A stretch of 64,000 nt of DNA from Panicum virgatum (taxonomy: Eukaryota; Streptophyta; Magnoliopsida; Poales; Poaceae), in NCBI RefSeq assembly GCF_016808335.1, contig NC_053139.1, positions 37,283,954 to 37,347,953 of the forward strand, in the 5' to 3' direction. Of this stretch, positions 10,470-23,571 are shown piece by piece. The position numbers were made by a program, and so were the translations under genes. Positions within the stretch are counted from its first letter, which is position 1, and each line of letters opens with the position of its first letter. Below the pieces are notes generated by a model. The model was not told where the DNA came from. It did not search any database and was given only the letters and a program-made list of their open reading frames with translations.

Positions 10470-12489
10470 TCAGTGCTTGCTCGATGCGATGATGCTGATG
10501 CTCCCTCCCCCTGCGACCTGCTATTAGTAATTTAATCCCCAGCTGCGTAAATTCAGTTCGTTCGTTCGTTAGTTGCCGTACCCCATGACTGGGTATGGGT
10601 AGTTGTCTTGTTGACGAGTGCGAACTATTTATTGTATGTACAAAAAGATTTTTTTTAAAGAAAAGATGGAGCACCGCCAGTGGATTTTGCTATATTCGGG
10701 CGTGTGTGCCTGTAAACACGAAGGAAGCGTTGTTTATTCTTCCTTCTTTCTACAGATGGATGGAAACTCTACCACAAACAGTAGGTGGGGAGCCACTGTC
10801 TGCTGTCCCCTCTAGCTTAAGCAAAAGAAGCTGCGCGTCTACCGGGAAGAGTCCAAGTGATGCCTCCGTCGAACCAGGGATGTTAGGCAAATAGGCGGTG
10901 CGACGTTCCTGTCCAGGCGTCGCGATCTCGGCTCCGTTGGCCTGGAAAGCGTGTCCGCAAAGGGTGACGGGCCACGCACGGGTCGAGAAGGTGGAAAGGT
11001 TGGTGAGCCGGATCGTTGCTTGCTTCGCTTGGCATTCCCGCATTGGGGGGCCAGTCATCAGTGCGTGTGCCTGCTGTCAGGCTAGCTAGCTGCCGACCCA
11101 TCCCGACCAAAAGAAAACCTCAGACACGTCTCGAAACAGTCTCGTAGTTCATTGATTGCGGGGTGGCAATGGCAACTGGCGAGCGAGGCCGAGCGAGGTT
11201 TCAGCCTGTCGGGCGCCGTGTCCTCCCGTGCCCCGGACAACGGGGGGCATGAGTCTGGGGGCGCCCTGCCTCCGGCCGTCGGCGGAGCGCGGTGGCAGAC
11301 TGAAGTGAGCGATCAGCCGGGGGGACACGCGTCACGTCGCGATCCCGGGCCGGGGCCGGGGCCGGGGGACGACGCTACTCAAATCTCAATTCGCCTGCCG
11401 GACCGGACTGATTGGGACATCTGGAAGTGGCGCTGGAACGACGACCTGGATGTCAACCTGGAAATGGTCTGGGCTGAGTCCGGTTTTAGTGGGCTGGTTT
11501 TGTTATTTGGGCTCAATTGGTTCGGTGTCTAGTGGACCTACATGCCTAGTGGGCTGGTTTGGTTTGGTTTTTCTTTTTTAGTAATTTGATTCGGTGCGTT
11601 TCGGTCCAACCCAAACAAACCAATCCCCTAATCGCCGAACTCCCAGTGCGCCGCCGCTGGAGGGCTCATGCTTGCCCCCATCTTACCGGCGCTCTCGCCG
11701 GCCGCTGCTAGGGCCGCCGCCCCGTCACTGCGGTCGTGGCTCATGCTTGGCCCCATCTTGCCGGCGCCCCCGCCAGCCGCTGCTAGGGCCTCCACCCCGC
11801 CGCCGCGGCGTTCGCTGTCGAGCAGCGTGTTCTACGCGCATCCAAGCCTGACGCCGCAGCTGCGCTCGGCGCGGCCGCGGCCGCGCCGCAGCACCGGGTC
11901 CGCGCCGCCCCCCGCTGCGTGGGGCCTATTTCGCCTCGGCGTCGTCGGCGCCCCGGACGTGTACCCGCCGCCGCGCCCCGCAGAGGCCAAGATCGCTGCC
12001 GTCGGGGTTCGTGATTGCCCCCATCTTGCTGGTGCCGCCGCTCCCCCGCTGCCGAGAGGCTCGTGCGCTCGCATCGCCGGCGCCACGTCCCATCCATCCT
12101 CTCTAGGCGCCACCTTCGCATCTGGACATCTGGTACACCTCCCCTCCAATCTCGTGCATGTCATCATTACTTCTGCAGTTCTGCTGCCTGTGTCTGTGTT
12201 TCTCGTGGCTAAGTGGCAGGCTGTGACTTGTAGCAGCCATGAAGCTGTTGCACACCCGCCGGCCGGAAGCTAATAGTCAACATGCAGCGTCGTCAGGAGC
12301 ACACCCGCCGGCCCGAAGCTGTTGCATGGGGAGTGGGGTGAAACCGTGGTTTGAAAAGTGGTTTGGCAAAAATGATATTGCAGTCTAGTTTAAATTAATT
12401 TTGGAAGATGGTGGTCTGGGGTGGTGTGGAGTGTAAAACATATATCATCAAAGTGGATTGGTTTGGTTTTGGGCCGGTTCCCCAGACCA
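10470..12489. other. intergenic, GC-rich in part, no gene called
   Basis: Frames at 11152-11532 and 11668-12273 are open mainly because the DNA is GC-rich. They are proline/alanine/arginine-rich and carry no domain. A 75-bp tandem pair lies inside (11665-11814). Confidence 0.45.
11665..11814. repeat. 75-bp tandem duplication
   Basis: CTCATGCTTG...CCCCATCTT starts at 11665 and again at 11740, and the units agree over most of their 75 bp. Because 75 is a multiple of three, the duplication keeps the chance frame open. A weaker third trace lies near 12010. Confidence 0.7.
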
Positions 12490-12497
12490 CTCCCAGG

Positions 12498-13100
12498 CAG
12501 GGTTTTTTATCCCGACCGGTTAACCCAAACCGCCGGCCACCGGTTCCGGTTTACCGGACCGGTTGGACCGGTAACCGGTGGAAACCGGTTGAATTCAAAT
12601 CCAAATTCAAATAAATTCAAAAACTCCCGTGCAATCGGTTCCGACCGGTTTACCGGCCGGTTTGACCGGTTTACCGGTTTACCGGTCGGTTTTACCGGTT
12701 TGAATTCAAATTCAAATTCAAAAGCTCCCGTGCAACCGGTTTACCGGTCGGTTTGACCGGTTTACCGACCGGTTTTACCGGTTTACCGGCCGGTTTGACC
12801 GGTTTGCCTGGTGGGCCTTAATGGGCCGGCCCATTTTTTCTTTTTATTTTTTTGATTTAACTTCAACTCCCCGCAAACTATACTAAATGAACGAATTTTT
12901 GAGAAAATTTAACACCATTAGATTCGTTGCACCTTAAAGTATTTTTAGGAATTTTTTGAGATTTTTCCATTTTTTGGAATTCAAATTTAAAATTTGAATT
13001 TTGGACCGGTTTCTAACCGGCCGGAACTGGAACCGGTCCGGGCCGGTAAGACCGGTAACCGCGGTAGCCGGACCGGTTCCGACCGGTTTTTTTTACCCTG
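12498..13100. mobile_element. 603-bp hAT-type element packed with ACCGGT motifs
   Basis: It begins CAGGGTTTTTTATCCCGACC and ends GACCGGTTTTTTTTACCCTG, which are hAT-like inverted termini. A perfect 8-bp duplication CTCCCAGG lies at 12490-12497 and 13101-13108. The two subterminal arms hold dozens of CCGGT/ACCGG units mixed with blocks of ATTCAAATTCAAA. No transposase is encoded. In hAT elements such subterminal repeats are typically transposase-binding sites, so this is a non-autonomous element with an extreme array. Confidence 0.9.
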
Positions 13101-13108
13101 CTCCCAGG

Positions 13109-13843
13109 TTGACCTGGATGGAGGTTCTGGAGAACGGCAGCACAACGCTGGACTTCTAGCTGGTTTGCTCTTTCTCATCTTAAGCAACCGATCTCAGGTC
13201 TTCTTCAGTTCGCAAATTTTTTTAGGTTTTTATATTACAGTACTTTCGTTGTTATTTGACAATTAATGTCCAATTATAAATTAATTAAACTTAAAAGATT
13301 TATCTAATCATTTACCGTTAAACTGTGTAATTAGTTATTTTTTTAACTGCATTTAATGCTCCATGCAAATGTTCGAAGATTCGATGTGATGGGTACCGTA
13401 GAAAAAGTTTTTAGAACTAAACATGGCCGTTGAACATCTATTTAGAAAAGCTAAATCGGCTGCCCAAAACAACTGCACCGGAGTAGTATCAAGGCACCAG
13501 TTTTCATCCTCCAGTGGAGACCAAACATAGAAAACATCATTTCCAGAGACGCAAGAGAACCCGTTTCAGCGCGACAAGTTAGAACAGTATGCAAGATTCA
13601 AGCCGCATCAGAACCAGATCACAGCTTACTCGGATCCTGCATCGACAAAAACATCTTCGCCGCTGAAATACTTTGGTTACAGCGTCATTCGCGTCTCGCA
13701 ATTCCTATCCCCCAAGCATAAACTGCGACTAACAGCTGACAGCCTACTTCTGACATTAGTAACATGACCCGCCATACACACACCCTTCCGTTCAGACAAT
13801 CAGGCATCGGAGCAGGATGGGACCAGAGACGCTCGGCTGAGTT
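13109..13843. other. intergenic and 3' UTR of the SPOC-domain gene
   Basis: The part nearest 13843 should be the 3' UTR of the minus-strand gene. The rest is AT-rich and shows no gene. Confidence 0.45.
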
Positions 13844-16800
13844 CTAGTGTCGCTTCCAGCTTCCATGCCATGGCTCCCTCGCTCCTCCCAGTGAGGTCAG
13901 CTGGGGCGCCACCGCGTCGGGCTCCACAACAAACCTGCCATGCCACGCGGCGTCCTCCTGCCACTGGGCGCCGGACCGCCAGCCAGGCCACCCAGATTGA
14001 GCTTCGGCGGGGTGCAACATGTGGTGATCCCAGGGCTGCTGCACGGCCATGGCATGTTGCTGAGGCAGACGGCCATAAGCATGGGACACGGGGCTTGACA
14101 GCTGCGGACTTACCATTACATGCTGCTGCATCGGGCTATACCGGTGAGCACTGTGTCTTGGATCCCACTCTGGAAAGTCCTCCTCACCACCCCAAGGATG
14201 CGGTGAGGCGTACATGCTGCTATACTTGTGAACTAGTCGCCTGACCTGGTCGATTGAGGGAGAAATAGCCTGCACATGCTGCTGCCTCTGGTAGCGCTGT
14301 GGCGCTGCGACATTGGGAGATCCGTCTGAGACGCTGACAAAATCATATTCAGGAAGGTCATCATCTTCCTTGATGACACCGTGGCCAAAGCCTGGGGGAA
14401 CGACGTCAGTTGCGTCATCCTTAAGGCGAGGGCGCTCGTTGGAGTAGCCAAAATGAGAGGCAGGAGACCTGGTACGCAGAGAAGACATCGGCACTGAACT
14501 TGCAAGCACAGCCTGCTGCTTCCTTGAGATTGACATAGGCTGCCTCTTAGAACCGTCATGCTTTGTGGGTGTTTCAGTAGAAATGCGGGGCCTTCTCCAC
14601 ACAAAGACACCAATTACAGATACTCCAGTCATGGTTTGACTGCCCGAGTGCTCCTTTGGCAGGTGCTCAGTGAGTATCTGAGCTGCCTTCCCTTGAGAAG
14701 GGCAGAGGTAGAGCTCAACCCCTTCAGCGAGCTTTACTAGTCCTACTCTCTCATCTGCAACATACGAGCCGACTGTCTGCAGGAGAAAAAGAATTTTTTT
14801 AGTAAATCAGGAGTTCACTAATAGTGTTAAACTAAACCCATATAATGTGGTAACAGATGCTAATAATAGGGGAGCAGGGACCTGCAGGAATTGCTGCCAG
14901 CCACTCTCAGGAGAACCCTCCTTCAAACGCAACTCAGTTACCTGCAGAACAAGTAACAGTAAAAGGAAAGAACATATTCTGAGTATGTTCAAGAAAACAT
15001 ACTTTGAGGAGCTAGACTAAAGAAAAGGCTACAGGAAAATTTTGGTCACCACATCAGCATATCTATTTATATAAATAGAAATGCATGAATCATAACCTCT
15101 AGAATTTTATATAAACAGCAATGCATGACACATATCTATTCAAGATGTAGTTGAAAGATTTGATTGTAGTCACTGGCACTAAGCATTAAACATAATATAC
15201 ACAAATCAACAGTGAAGTATAAAAGATAGGAGGTTCAAGTCTCATTAAAAAATTCTGAAATTTCTGTTACCATTTAAAGTGAAAATCCACATGCACGAAC
15301 AAAAAAAAAATCAAATTCAAGTAAAGACAGATGTAACATGTGAGATCAGATAGTACCATGGCAGTCCAACACTAAGATAAACATTTTTCCTTTTTCTTTT
15401 CTTTTCTTTTCTTTTTCATATATTAATTTTTGGATTAGTTTTACATTACCAAATATAGTGACAAAAGAAAAATAGAAGTATACAGTCAAAGTTTGGTATG
15501 TATCTTTATTTTCAGCTTCTTTGTAAAAAAATAGTACTTTTGAGAAATGCCAGTGCTACAACTTAACACTACCATGACACTGTATTTACACCAAGTGTTA
15601 CTACAATCAATATTAAGCTATCTCAACACTATATTTACCAAATGTTACTATGATCAGTATTAAACTAATTCTAACTAGGACCAACCAGGTCTAACAGACA
15701 TATATTTACTCTTTTGGAAGAATGTCTGTTGAAGCTTTTGGTCTTTCACTCTTTCTATGATTTTCTTTTGTTGCTCCGTAGTCGTACAAGCAAATTTGCA
15801 GGTGCACATCTGCAATTGGAGCATGGTTGTTTGGTTCTTCTTTCTTTCTATATTCAAATTATGGGGGATTGATTACAACCATAATTATCAACTAAATATA
15901 GAGTCCACCGGTAGCAGTAGATTATCCAATTTATTATTTAGTTGTTCCACTTCTGGTTATAGTCTATGTACAATAGCTTATATATGCGCTGCTCTGGCCA
16001 GTAATAGCTTGATGGAAAACATGTTAAGCACGTTCTCAGAAAGCAAAAGGCAAAATTATGCTACAAATACAGTAACCAGCATGCATGGTAACCAGAAAAC
16101 AAAACCTATTTTAACATGTACATGGTGTGAAGAACTGAAGATTAAAAGAAAAGATACTCCCACATGCAACACATGTTGATTTCACATGGATAAAGTACAG
16201 TACTAATATCCAATCGTCGAGTTTCTAGATTCACAGGCTGAGAACAAACTCAATGATTTTAATAAAAATGAACTTGAGCCTAAACATAAATTATTACAAG
16301 CAGATAAATATGCATTCAATGGTATCTTACAATCATTGATTTAGAGGTGGCAGAACAACAGTGTCATGGCGACTACTACAAGAAGAATATGTTTCAAAAC
16401 CAACAAGCATGTGGACCAATTGATAAGCACTAGTTTTAGTACAAACCAGAATCATCCATTAGATATATATGAAACAAAGCACAGAAACAAATTACCATTA
16501 CAGCACGGCTCCTGGATTTAGGCAATTGTTCAAGAAATTCTTGAAAATCAGTAAGCCTCACTCTTCCCTTGATCTCAACAAAGCGGCGCCACTCATTTGT
16601 TGATGGCTTTTCACCACTGGAAAATAGAAACATAAATAGTAGTTAGGATGTGTGATATCAGAATGCTAAAATGTGTGTTATGACAAGCATTTCTGTAAAA
16701 TGGAATACACCATACAGGTTATACATAAAAAGAGGTGTTTACCTCTGTATAGATCGTAATGTTCTTTTGTTTGGTTAAAAATATGAAAGTTATCAACGAT

Positions 16801-18920
16801 ATTGTTTTCAATAGTTAATTGCATGCATTAACTAGAAGCGACATAGGTGAAACAAACCTTTTGAAGATAGCAACAACTTTTATAAGTGAAGATAAAGTTA
16901 ACTGGATTGTTCCCTCCCATAAAGTGTCGTTTGTCAATGTGGCATCAGAAATTGCCTTTAACTGTGCAGGAAATCCAGAAATTGAGGCACTAGCAGTACC
17001 TAGTTTTTGAACATCCATCATTTCAGGGGAAGATTTGATCAACAAGCAGCCCTTAGGTTGTTTAGATGGACTCAAGTCATGAATTGATCCATTTTCGGTT
17101 GACTTTGTACTGGCCCAACAATTATCTTCTGGTGACGGTGCCTCACATGCCAATTCAAACTCTGATGGATCAGCATTATCATCCCCTATACGATTTTTCT
17201 CTGGCTTTGACATAAGGTAAGCTTTGTCAGTAATACTAGGATCATCTTGTGCAGTTTCAGTGGAGTGGCATTCCAAAGGTATATCAGAATCAGGGGCCTC
17301 GACGAACTCATCCCATGACATAATATCTGGAAGATTTTCTGTATACTTCAAGTCATGCACCACTCTTTCCTTGATAAGATCGGCCTTCTCATTTGCTAGG
17401 CATTCTGAATTACTCAAGAGATTGCTGTTGCCAATACCAGCAGATCCATCTTGCACGGTGCTATCTGATTCAATGTCGCCCCTGTATACACTTAGTCTAT
17501 CGTCAGATTTGGTTTGATCTTCAATAGATTTTGATGGAACATGAGAAAGCAAATCGCTTCCGAGCTCAGTCCCAACTGAAATAATGTCAGTATCTTCCAC
17601 TTCAACATGAAATTCACCTTTATGCGTTTTCCTGACCAATCTAACATTCACTTCTCTATTAGGAAGAACAACCATCTTTGCAAGTTCTTCAGCTTTAGCC
17701 AGCCGCCAAGCTGAAAGCTCCTTTGAAGCGAGTTCGTCTGTAGTCATTGAACATAGACATTTGGGTGTGATCACTCCGGATAAGACCTGTTCCCTGAGCA
17801 CAGGATTACTTTTGTCTTTCAAGTTAAACAAGATTGATCTACCTTTCTCCTTATATTTCTTATTGACTCCTCCAAACAGTTTGAACAGCTGCTCTTCAAT
17901 TCCAAGTGCTAAAGATTGCCCCTTTTGAATCATATCCTTCCTTTTCCCTGTTGTCCCATCTGAAATCTTTGTTCTTTTAAACTCAGGCTCATTCAGAGAT
18001 ACAGAAGCCCCAACATCGGTATCAAAAGTTGTGGCTCTCTTTGAATTAAGCTGTGAAATGGATTCAGAAGGTCCAACAGCAATGCCAGGAGCACTGAAGG
18101 GCCCATGACCTTGCAAAAGTTCATCTGAAACAGCAGTGCTGTTACCCAATAGAACATTTTCCAAACGGACATGTATTGATTGTTCCTGTGCATCTTTACT
18201 CACTTTTATGGTCGTGTTTGATCCCAAAATTTTACAGCTTAAGATGTCCTTTTCTTTGCTTCTGCTACCAACAGATCTTGGGTCAGTACGAGTATCAGCT
18301 TCACCTTTAGCGTGAGATATGCATGTATTTGGTCTTGGCAGTGTACCATCTGCATGTTTGTTCTCACTGGAAGATCCAATAGGTGAAACCTTGGAAGAAG
18401 CAGATTCCTGCACACTCTGGTGACCATAATCCACACACAAGGCAGCAGCTAGAGTCTCCCTGAACTTTGATCTCACGGTCTCAGACAAATCTGGGTACGC
18501 CTTCAGCAGAGGTTCCTTCTTCACAGAACACTTGCCAGTGGCCTGCGACTGCACAGGCTTCGGCACCTGAAACTTCGGTGATAAAGCCGTCTTCTTTCGC
18601 ACAGCAGGTGGTGGTGGCTGTGGTGAAAGAATTCCGGGCGGGACACTCAGCACCTGCTGCGGCGGCCTCAAGGACACCCTGCTCACGGTCACAGGCCTCG
18701 GCCCAGGAAGGTGCGGCGCGCCGGGACTGGACGCACCAAACTGCGCCGGCTGCCCGCCCATGGGCACGATCAGGTACGAGCTGGCTGGCGCCTTGGCGCC
18801 CCAGCTGCCAGGGCCAAACATACCGTGGCTCGGGGGCTGCGGGGAACGGAGGGCCGCCGGTGGCAGCGATCGCGACGCCGCCCCGCCGCCCGGCGTCCGC
18901 GCCTGCTTCGAGAGCTCCAT
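13844..18920 (-). CDS. TFIIS central domain and SPOC domain protein
   Basis: Probable nuclear protein linked to RNA polymerase II elongation, of the plant family with both TFIIS-M and SPOC domains; the role is inferred from family. Coding exons on the minus strand: 18920-16858, 16616-16496, 14941-14882 and 14776-13844. All introns are GT-AG and the phases agree, giving 1,058 residues. Residues 1-130 are proline-rich and disordered. The TFIIS central domain is split: one helix (ETVRSKFRETLAAAL) near 147-161, then a long low-complexity insert, then residues 338-420 (IEEQLFKLFGG, GRSILFNLKDKSNPVLREQV, MTTDELASKELSAWR). SPOC starts at LWEGTIQL (about 667), spans all three introns, and ends at GVFVWRRP in the last exon. 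The C terminus is glutamine-, histidine- and methionine-rich. The start is the first ATG of a clean 687-codon run. Confidence 0.9.
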
Positions 18921-19300
18921 CGCGCCGCAGCAACGCCTTCCCCCGAAAAAAAAAAGACGCGCGCGCTAACACGAGACCAGTCCGCGTTTACGGCGAGAGA
19001 TTTGCTTCGTTAGCCAGGGTTTTCAATCAGCATCTCGCGCGAACAATTTAGTGCGCGGAAGAGGGTGGGTAGGGGCAACCGAAGCGAAATGCGGGTTCCG
19101 ACGGGGGCTCACCTCGAGGCGATCGCGGAGCGGCGAGGGGCGGGGGACGCTGCGACGGCGGCGGACGGGGGGAGGTAGGGTTTGGGGGTGGGCTAGGGGT
19201 TTCGATCGGCTCCTCCCCCCGCTTGTATCGGGAGGTAGCGGAAGCGAGCGAGGGAGGGGAGGAAAACGGCGGCCGGCACGCGGCACGCGTGAGTGCGGGG
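18921..19300 (-). promoter_or_regulatory. 5' UTR and promoter of the SPOC-domain gene, possible leader intron
   Basis: GC-rich DNA upstream of the ATG. A good minus-strand donor, GAG then GTGAGC, lies at 19113/19112. A T-rich tract followed by AAG lies about 25 bp before the ATG, so a short leader intron is possible. No clear TATA box was found. Confidence 0.4.
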
Positions 19301-22300
19301 GCTGACGACGAGGCCGCGAGTGTTGTTGAGTGCGGTTGGGTGGGCCTCGAGGGCTACGAATTCGCTCCCTCCATCATCTCGGCCCATAATTGAGAGACCC
19401 GCCATAATTTTGGGGGTGGCCTGCGCTTGGGTTTTCCCGTGAAGAAGATTGGAGAGGTGGGCCTGATTGGGTTTGTTCTTTAAACCAGGCCGTGCCGGCT
19501 ACGAGATTACTGCCGTGCCGTTTTCCACTGCTCTCCCTCTGTGTTCCGTGGCGTGCCGGCGGAAGCCAGACTCCCGCCGTCGGCCGCCACCAGAGAACGT
19601 CGCTGGCTCGACGGCCCGGTCGGTCAACCTTGCCCAGCCGGCGGCCGCCCGGCCGTCGCGTCGCGCGGGTCGTCCGCTCACCTAGCCGCGAACGAGAGCG
19701 CCGCAGAACGTGGCGGGGCAGCGCGCGGCCACAGGTGCGGTGCGGGCTCGGCGCACGTTGGCAGGAGGGGCGCAGGGCTGCCGCGCGGGAGGGACTTGGT
19801 TAGGTGCGGTTGGTTGGCTGATAGCCGTCTGCCTCCACGCGACCACGCCTATCTGGTCTCGAACGGCTCTTGTAGCGTGTGCTAGACACACTGGTCATCG
19901 CTGGCGGGGGGCGATAACGTGCCACCTGGATTTTTCTTTTCGTCGGAGAATAACTCGTGCTCCAATTGTCACGTGACCAGATGGGATTCCTCCCTCTCCT
20001 ATACTACAGCCCTGCTGCCCTCATCTGGGGCTCGGCGTGCGCGTACGGCCGTTTGTGGCGGGAGTGCCGCCACGCATCCCATCTTCTCGTGGTGGCGGGC
20101 GCGCGCTCTCCTACAGTGCAGAGAGGAGCCCGCCGCGGGCCTGGCACTTCCTCTGCTGCCATTACAGACTACAGTGCGCGCCCCCCGGCCCACACCCCGC
20201 GCGGCGTCTCAGACGGGCCGCTTGGGTAAAGGCCAGATGGCTCGGGTCGTGTACATGTGGCAGCCAAGGCTCGTGATCGGCCAGTGTGCTACTGTGCTGG
20301 CCTGTGGGTGGCAACCACACACTACTGCTCCTGTTGCTCATCTCGGAAACCCACTGTACAACAGTACAAGCAACGCACACACCCAGGCACCCAGCAGCCA
20401 GCGCTCTCTTTCGCGATCGCAGCGCTGGAACAACCGTGCGTCCCGTCCCTTCGCTTTCGCCCCCGCTGCCACTGTCCGGTGGATCGTGTCCGATCAAAAA
20501 AGCATCGGCCCCGCAGCTGCAGAGGCCTCCGGCACGGCACCCCGCAACCGCTCGCGCGCAGAAACGGCAAGCGCGCACCGGGATCGCCCCGCCCGAACGT
20601 GACGCCACCCGGCGCAGCAGCAAGCGCGTCGTCGTCGTCGTCGTCATCTCGGAGGTTCCCGTGGGCGGGTGCCTCACGTCTCCCCAGTTCTCCGGCTGGC
20701 TGTCGCTTGCGCCCAGCCGGCCGTCCACGCATCTCCCCATTGGGGGGAACACGACGAGGGAGCCGGTCTCCTCCGTTCCGCGGGCGAAAACGACGCGCGC
20801 GCCGGGGGGACGGGGGCTTGGCAAAACCGCCGAGGACGAAAGAGAAGATCGCGTGCCAACCCCGCGCCGTCGTCGCCGTCGCCGCTCGGCTCCCGCTCCG
20901 ATCAGCGCGCGCGCAGGCCCCCGGTGCGCGGCATGTTCCGGCACGGGCATGCAGCCACCTCCGCGTTCGTTCTGCTGCGAGTGCCATCGATCGTCCCGAG
21001 CATTGGCAGCATGGATCGATGGGACGCGTGGTGACCCTACTGCGTGGATGTCCGATCCCGGTCGGGAGGAGCACGACGACACGTCGACACACGCCGAGGG
21101 GCCCGACGACGTGTCATCAGGAGGAGGAACGCGATGGCGCCCGACGCCGGCGAGCCGGGGGCCGGCAGGAACGTAAGAAAGGGGTTGGGCTGCTGGTCGC
21201 GCCGCTTCATAATTGGGCGGCCCGGGCCCTCTGGGCGCTGCGCCGCCGGTCGGTACCCGTGCTTGTCAGGGTGTCGTGACTGCGGCAGGCGGGCGCTCGC
21301 CGACGAGCCCGATTCGCGGAGGCGGATCCGCCAAGTGTCCAAGTGGCCGTGCCGCCTGTGGCGTGTCCGAGCGATCGAAACGTCCGCGCGGCGCGGCGGA
21401 CCAACCAAACATACTGGTAGCCTGGTGACTTTGACGAGTCCAGGAGTCTCCGGCGACTGGCAACTGAGCAGCAATGCTCTCCTGGACGAGTAGGATATTG
21501 CACGCTCTCGTGAACTCGTTGTTAGCCTCCTGAACACGTTCAGAATGTTTACAGTACAAATTGCATGCTCGCCTCACGGCTGATTCTGACGTATCAGCGT
21601 CTTCGATCGATCACACTGCAGGTTGCTGCTGCTACTGCTGCTGCGTACTACTCCTACTAAAAGTACAGTAAGCTGGAATTTTTGAACTGTCAGTGCTAGG
21701 TGCAGAGCTGAATGTTCCTGCGGCTCTTAATCCGGTCGTCCTCGCGCTCAGCATCCCGTGCAGGACAGAAAAAGAACTCCACAAGATTCACTCACCGGTT
21801 CTTACTGTCCATTCAGCTGTTTTTTTTCAATCCCAAAGCAGCTCGTTGCTTTATTCACCTAACTGAGAAAAGATGTCACGTCCCACAACACGGGTTACAA
21901 AGTCCGGGGTTACAAAGTCCGGGAGGAGATCATGCCAAAAACTTGAATGATCCGGGTCCCTTTCAACGCCTAGTCGAGAACTCGAGATAGCTCATAAGCA
22001 CAAGTGTTACAAGAACTGTTTTAGAGGCCTGAGTTACAGAGTCACTGATTATTAGCACTAGTATCGTTTCCTATCCAACCGTTTTTAGAGACCTGCGTTA
22101 CTGATATTCAAGGATCCCCAAAGGCCCTGGCCAGCTATCAGTACCTTCAAACCTTTTGACCAAGGGACCTGAGGAAAATCTGGAGTGCCTTTCAGTTCCA
22201 GATCTAGCCTCCCAAGTCCCAACCTGAAAACTTCCGCGCACGTGTGAAGACCTCTACTTGATTTGCAGGCCACACAGCTGGAGAAACTTTTTCCAGTTTA

Positions 22301-22713
22301 TATCCTTGTAAAACTATTCGAGCATTCTGGAAACGTTGCTTCTTCTTTTTTCAGTTCAGAAAACGACGGAGAAGAGAGTTCAGAGTTCTGCCGCCGGGGA
22401 ACCCTACTGCCGCGGAGGGACGAGCGCGTGCCTGGATCCGGACAGAGATGTCCAACTGAACCGCTTCAATTCCCCCCATCCAGATCGCCGTCCGCCAGCT
22501 TCCCCGCGGGCGAGGGTTCCATTTACCGGCACGACGGAGCACCGGGCCGGACGGCCACTGGCGCGGCTTGAAGCCCTGCCTTTTTGGCCTGCAGGCGCCT
22601 CTCCGAGCTTCATGGACGCGCAAGGACGGCCGGGCCGGCACATGCGCGGCGAGAAGCGGCGGACGAGGACGGCGCTTCATGGTGCGCTCGCTTGGATGCC
22701 AAGGACTAATTTG
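19301..22713. other. long GC-rich intergenic stretch, no gene called
   Basis: Several long frames overlap on both strands (for example 20162-21082 minus and 20257-21279 plus). They overlap one another in different frames, are rich in arginine, proline and serine, and show no domain or splice pattern. They are best read as a by-product of high GC content. A CGT/CGTC microsatellite lies near 20627-20645. Confidence 0.5.
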
Positions 22714-22716
22714 TAA

Positions 22717-23568
22717 GAGCATCTCCAGCAATTTGACAAATCGAGTTGCCATCTTTGATTTTTGGCAAAAATGTTAAAAATACTCCTCCAATAATTTGGC
22801 AAAAGACTTGGCAATTTTTGGCAACTTGGGAAAAACCAGCCTCCAGCGTATAAATATACGCGCGCGGCTGGCATCGTGGTTTCTAGTCAGGTGGGAGGGT
22901 GAAAAAAAAAATAAATAATAGAGAAGAGTTCCTGATTTAAGTTTTCAAGAGGTGGAAGGGCATAAATAAAATTTTGTTTATCTCTCAGGGTCCCTGATGT
23001 AAGTTAGATATGGATTTGGCAAGTGAATTATGCCAAACTGTTGGAGATAAGAGTATCTCCAGCAGTTTGGCAAATCGAGTTGCCATCTTTGATTTTTGAC
23101 AAAAACGTTAAAAATACTCCTCCAACAGTTTGGCAAAAGACTTGGTATTTTTTGGCAACTTGGGAAAAACCAGCCTCCAGCGCGTAAATATACGCGCGCG
23201 GCGCGCGGTTGGCATCGCGGTTTCTAGTCAGGTGGGAGGGTGAAAAAAGAAATAAATAACAGAGAAATGTTCCTGATTTAAGTTTTCAAGATGTGGAAGG
23301 GCATAAATATAATTTTGTTTCTATCTCAGGGTTCCTGATGTAAGTTAGATCTGGATTTGGCAAGTGAATTATGTCAAACTGTTGGAGATAAGCTCTTTTT
23401 TTACTTGGCATATCTTTTTAGAAATTGGCAAAATACAAGATATGCCAAGTAAAATATGCCAAACTCTTGGAGATGCTCTAAGCTCTTTTTTTACTTGGCA
23501 TATCTTTTTAGAAGTTGGCAAAACACAAGATATGCCAAGTAAAATATGACAAACTCTTGGAGATGCTC
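22717..23568. mobile_element. tandem array of Tourist-like MITEs
   Basis: The outer ends are GAGCATCTCC and GGAGATGCTC, flanked by TAA at 22714-22716 and 23569-23571. Two long units (about 22717-23045 and 23052-23390) repeat each other closely, and two short units end the array, joined by GATGCTCTAAGCTC near 23473-23486. The TAA duplication and these termini fit the PIF/Harbinger (Tourist) group. No transposase is encoded. Confidence 0.8.
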
Positions 23569-23571
23569 TAA

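Noticed and set aside
11668..12273. 201-codon alanine/proline-rich frame
   Set aside because: It is kept open by a 75-bp in-frame tandem duplication in GC-rich DNA. No domain, signal or splice sites are visible.
20162..21279. Long overlapping frames on both strands (306 and 340 codons)
   Set aside because: They overlap in different frames, are rich in arginine, proline and serine, and show no domain or splice structure. High GC content alone removes stop codons here.
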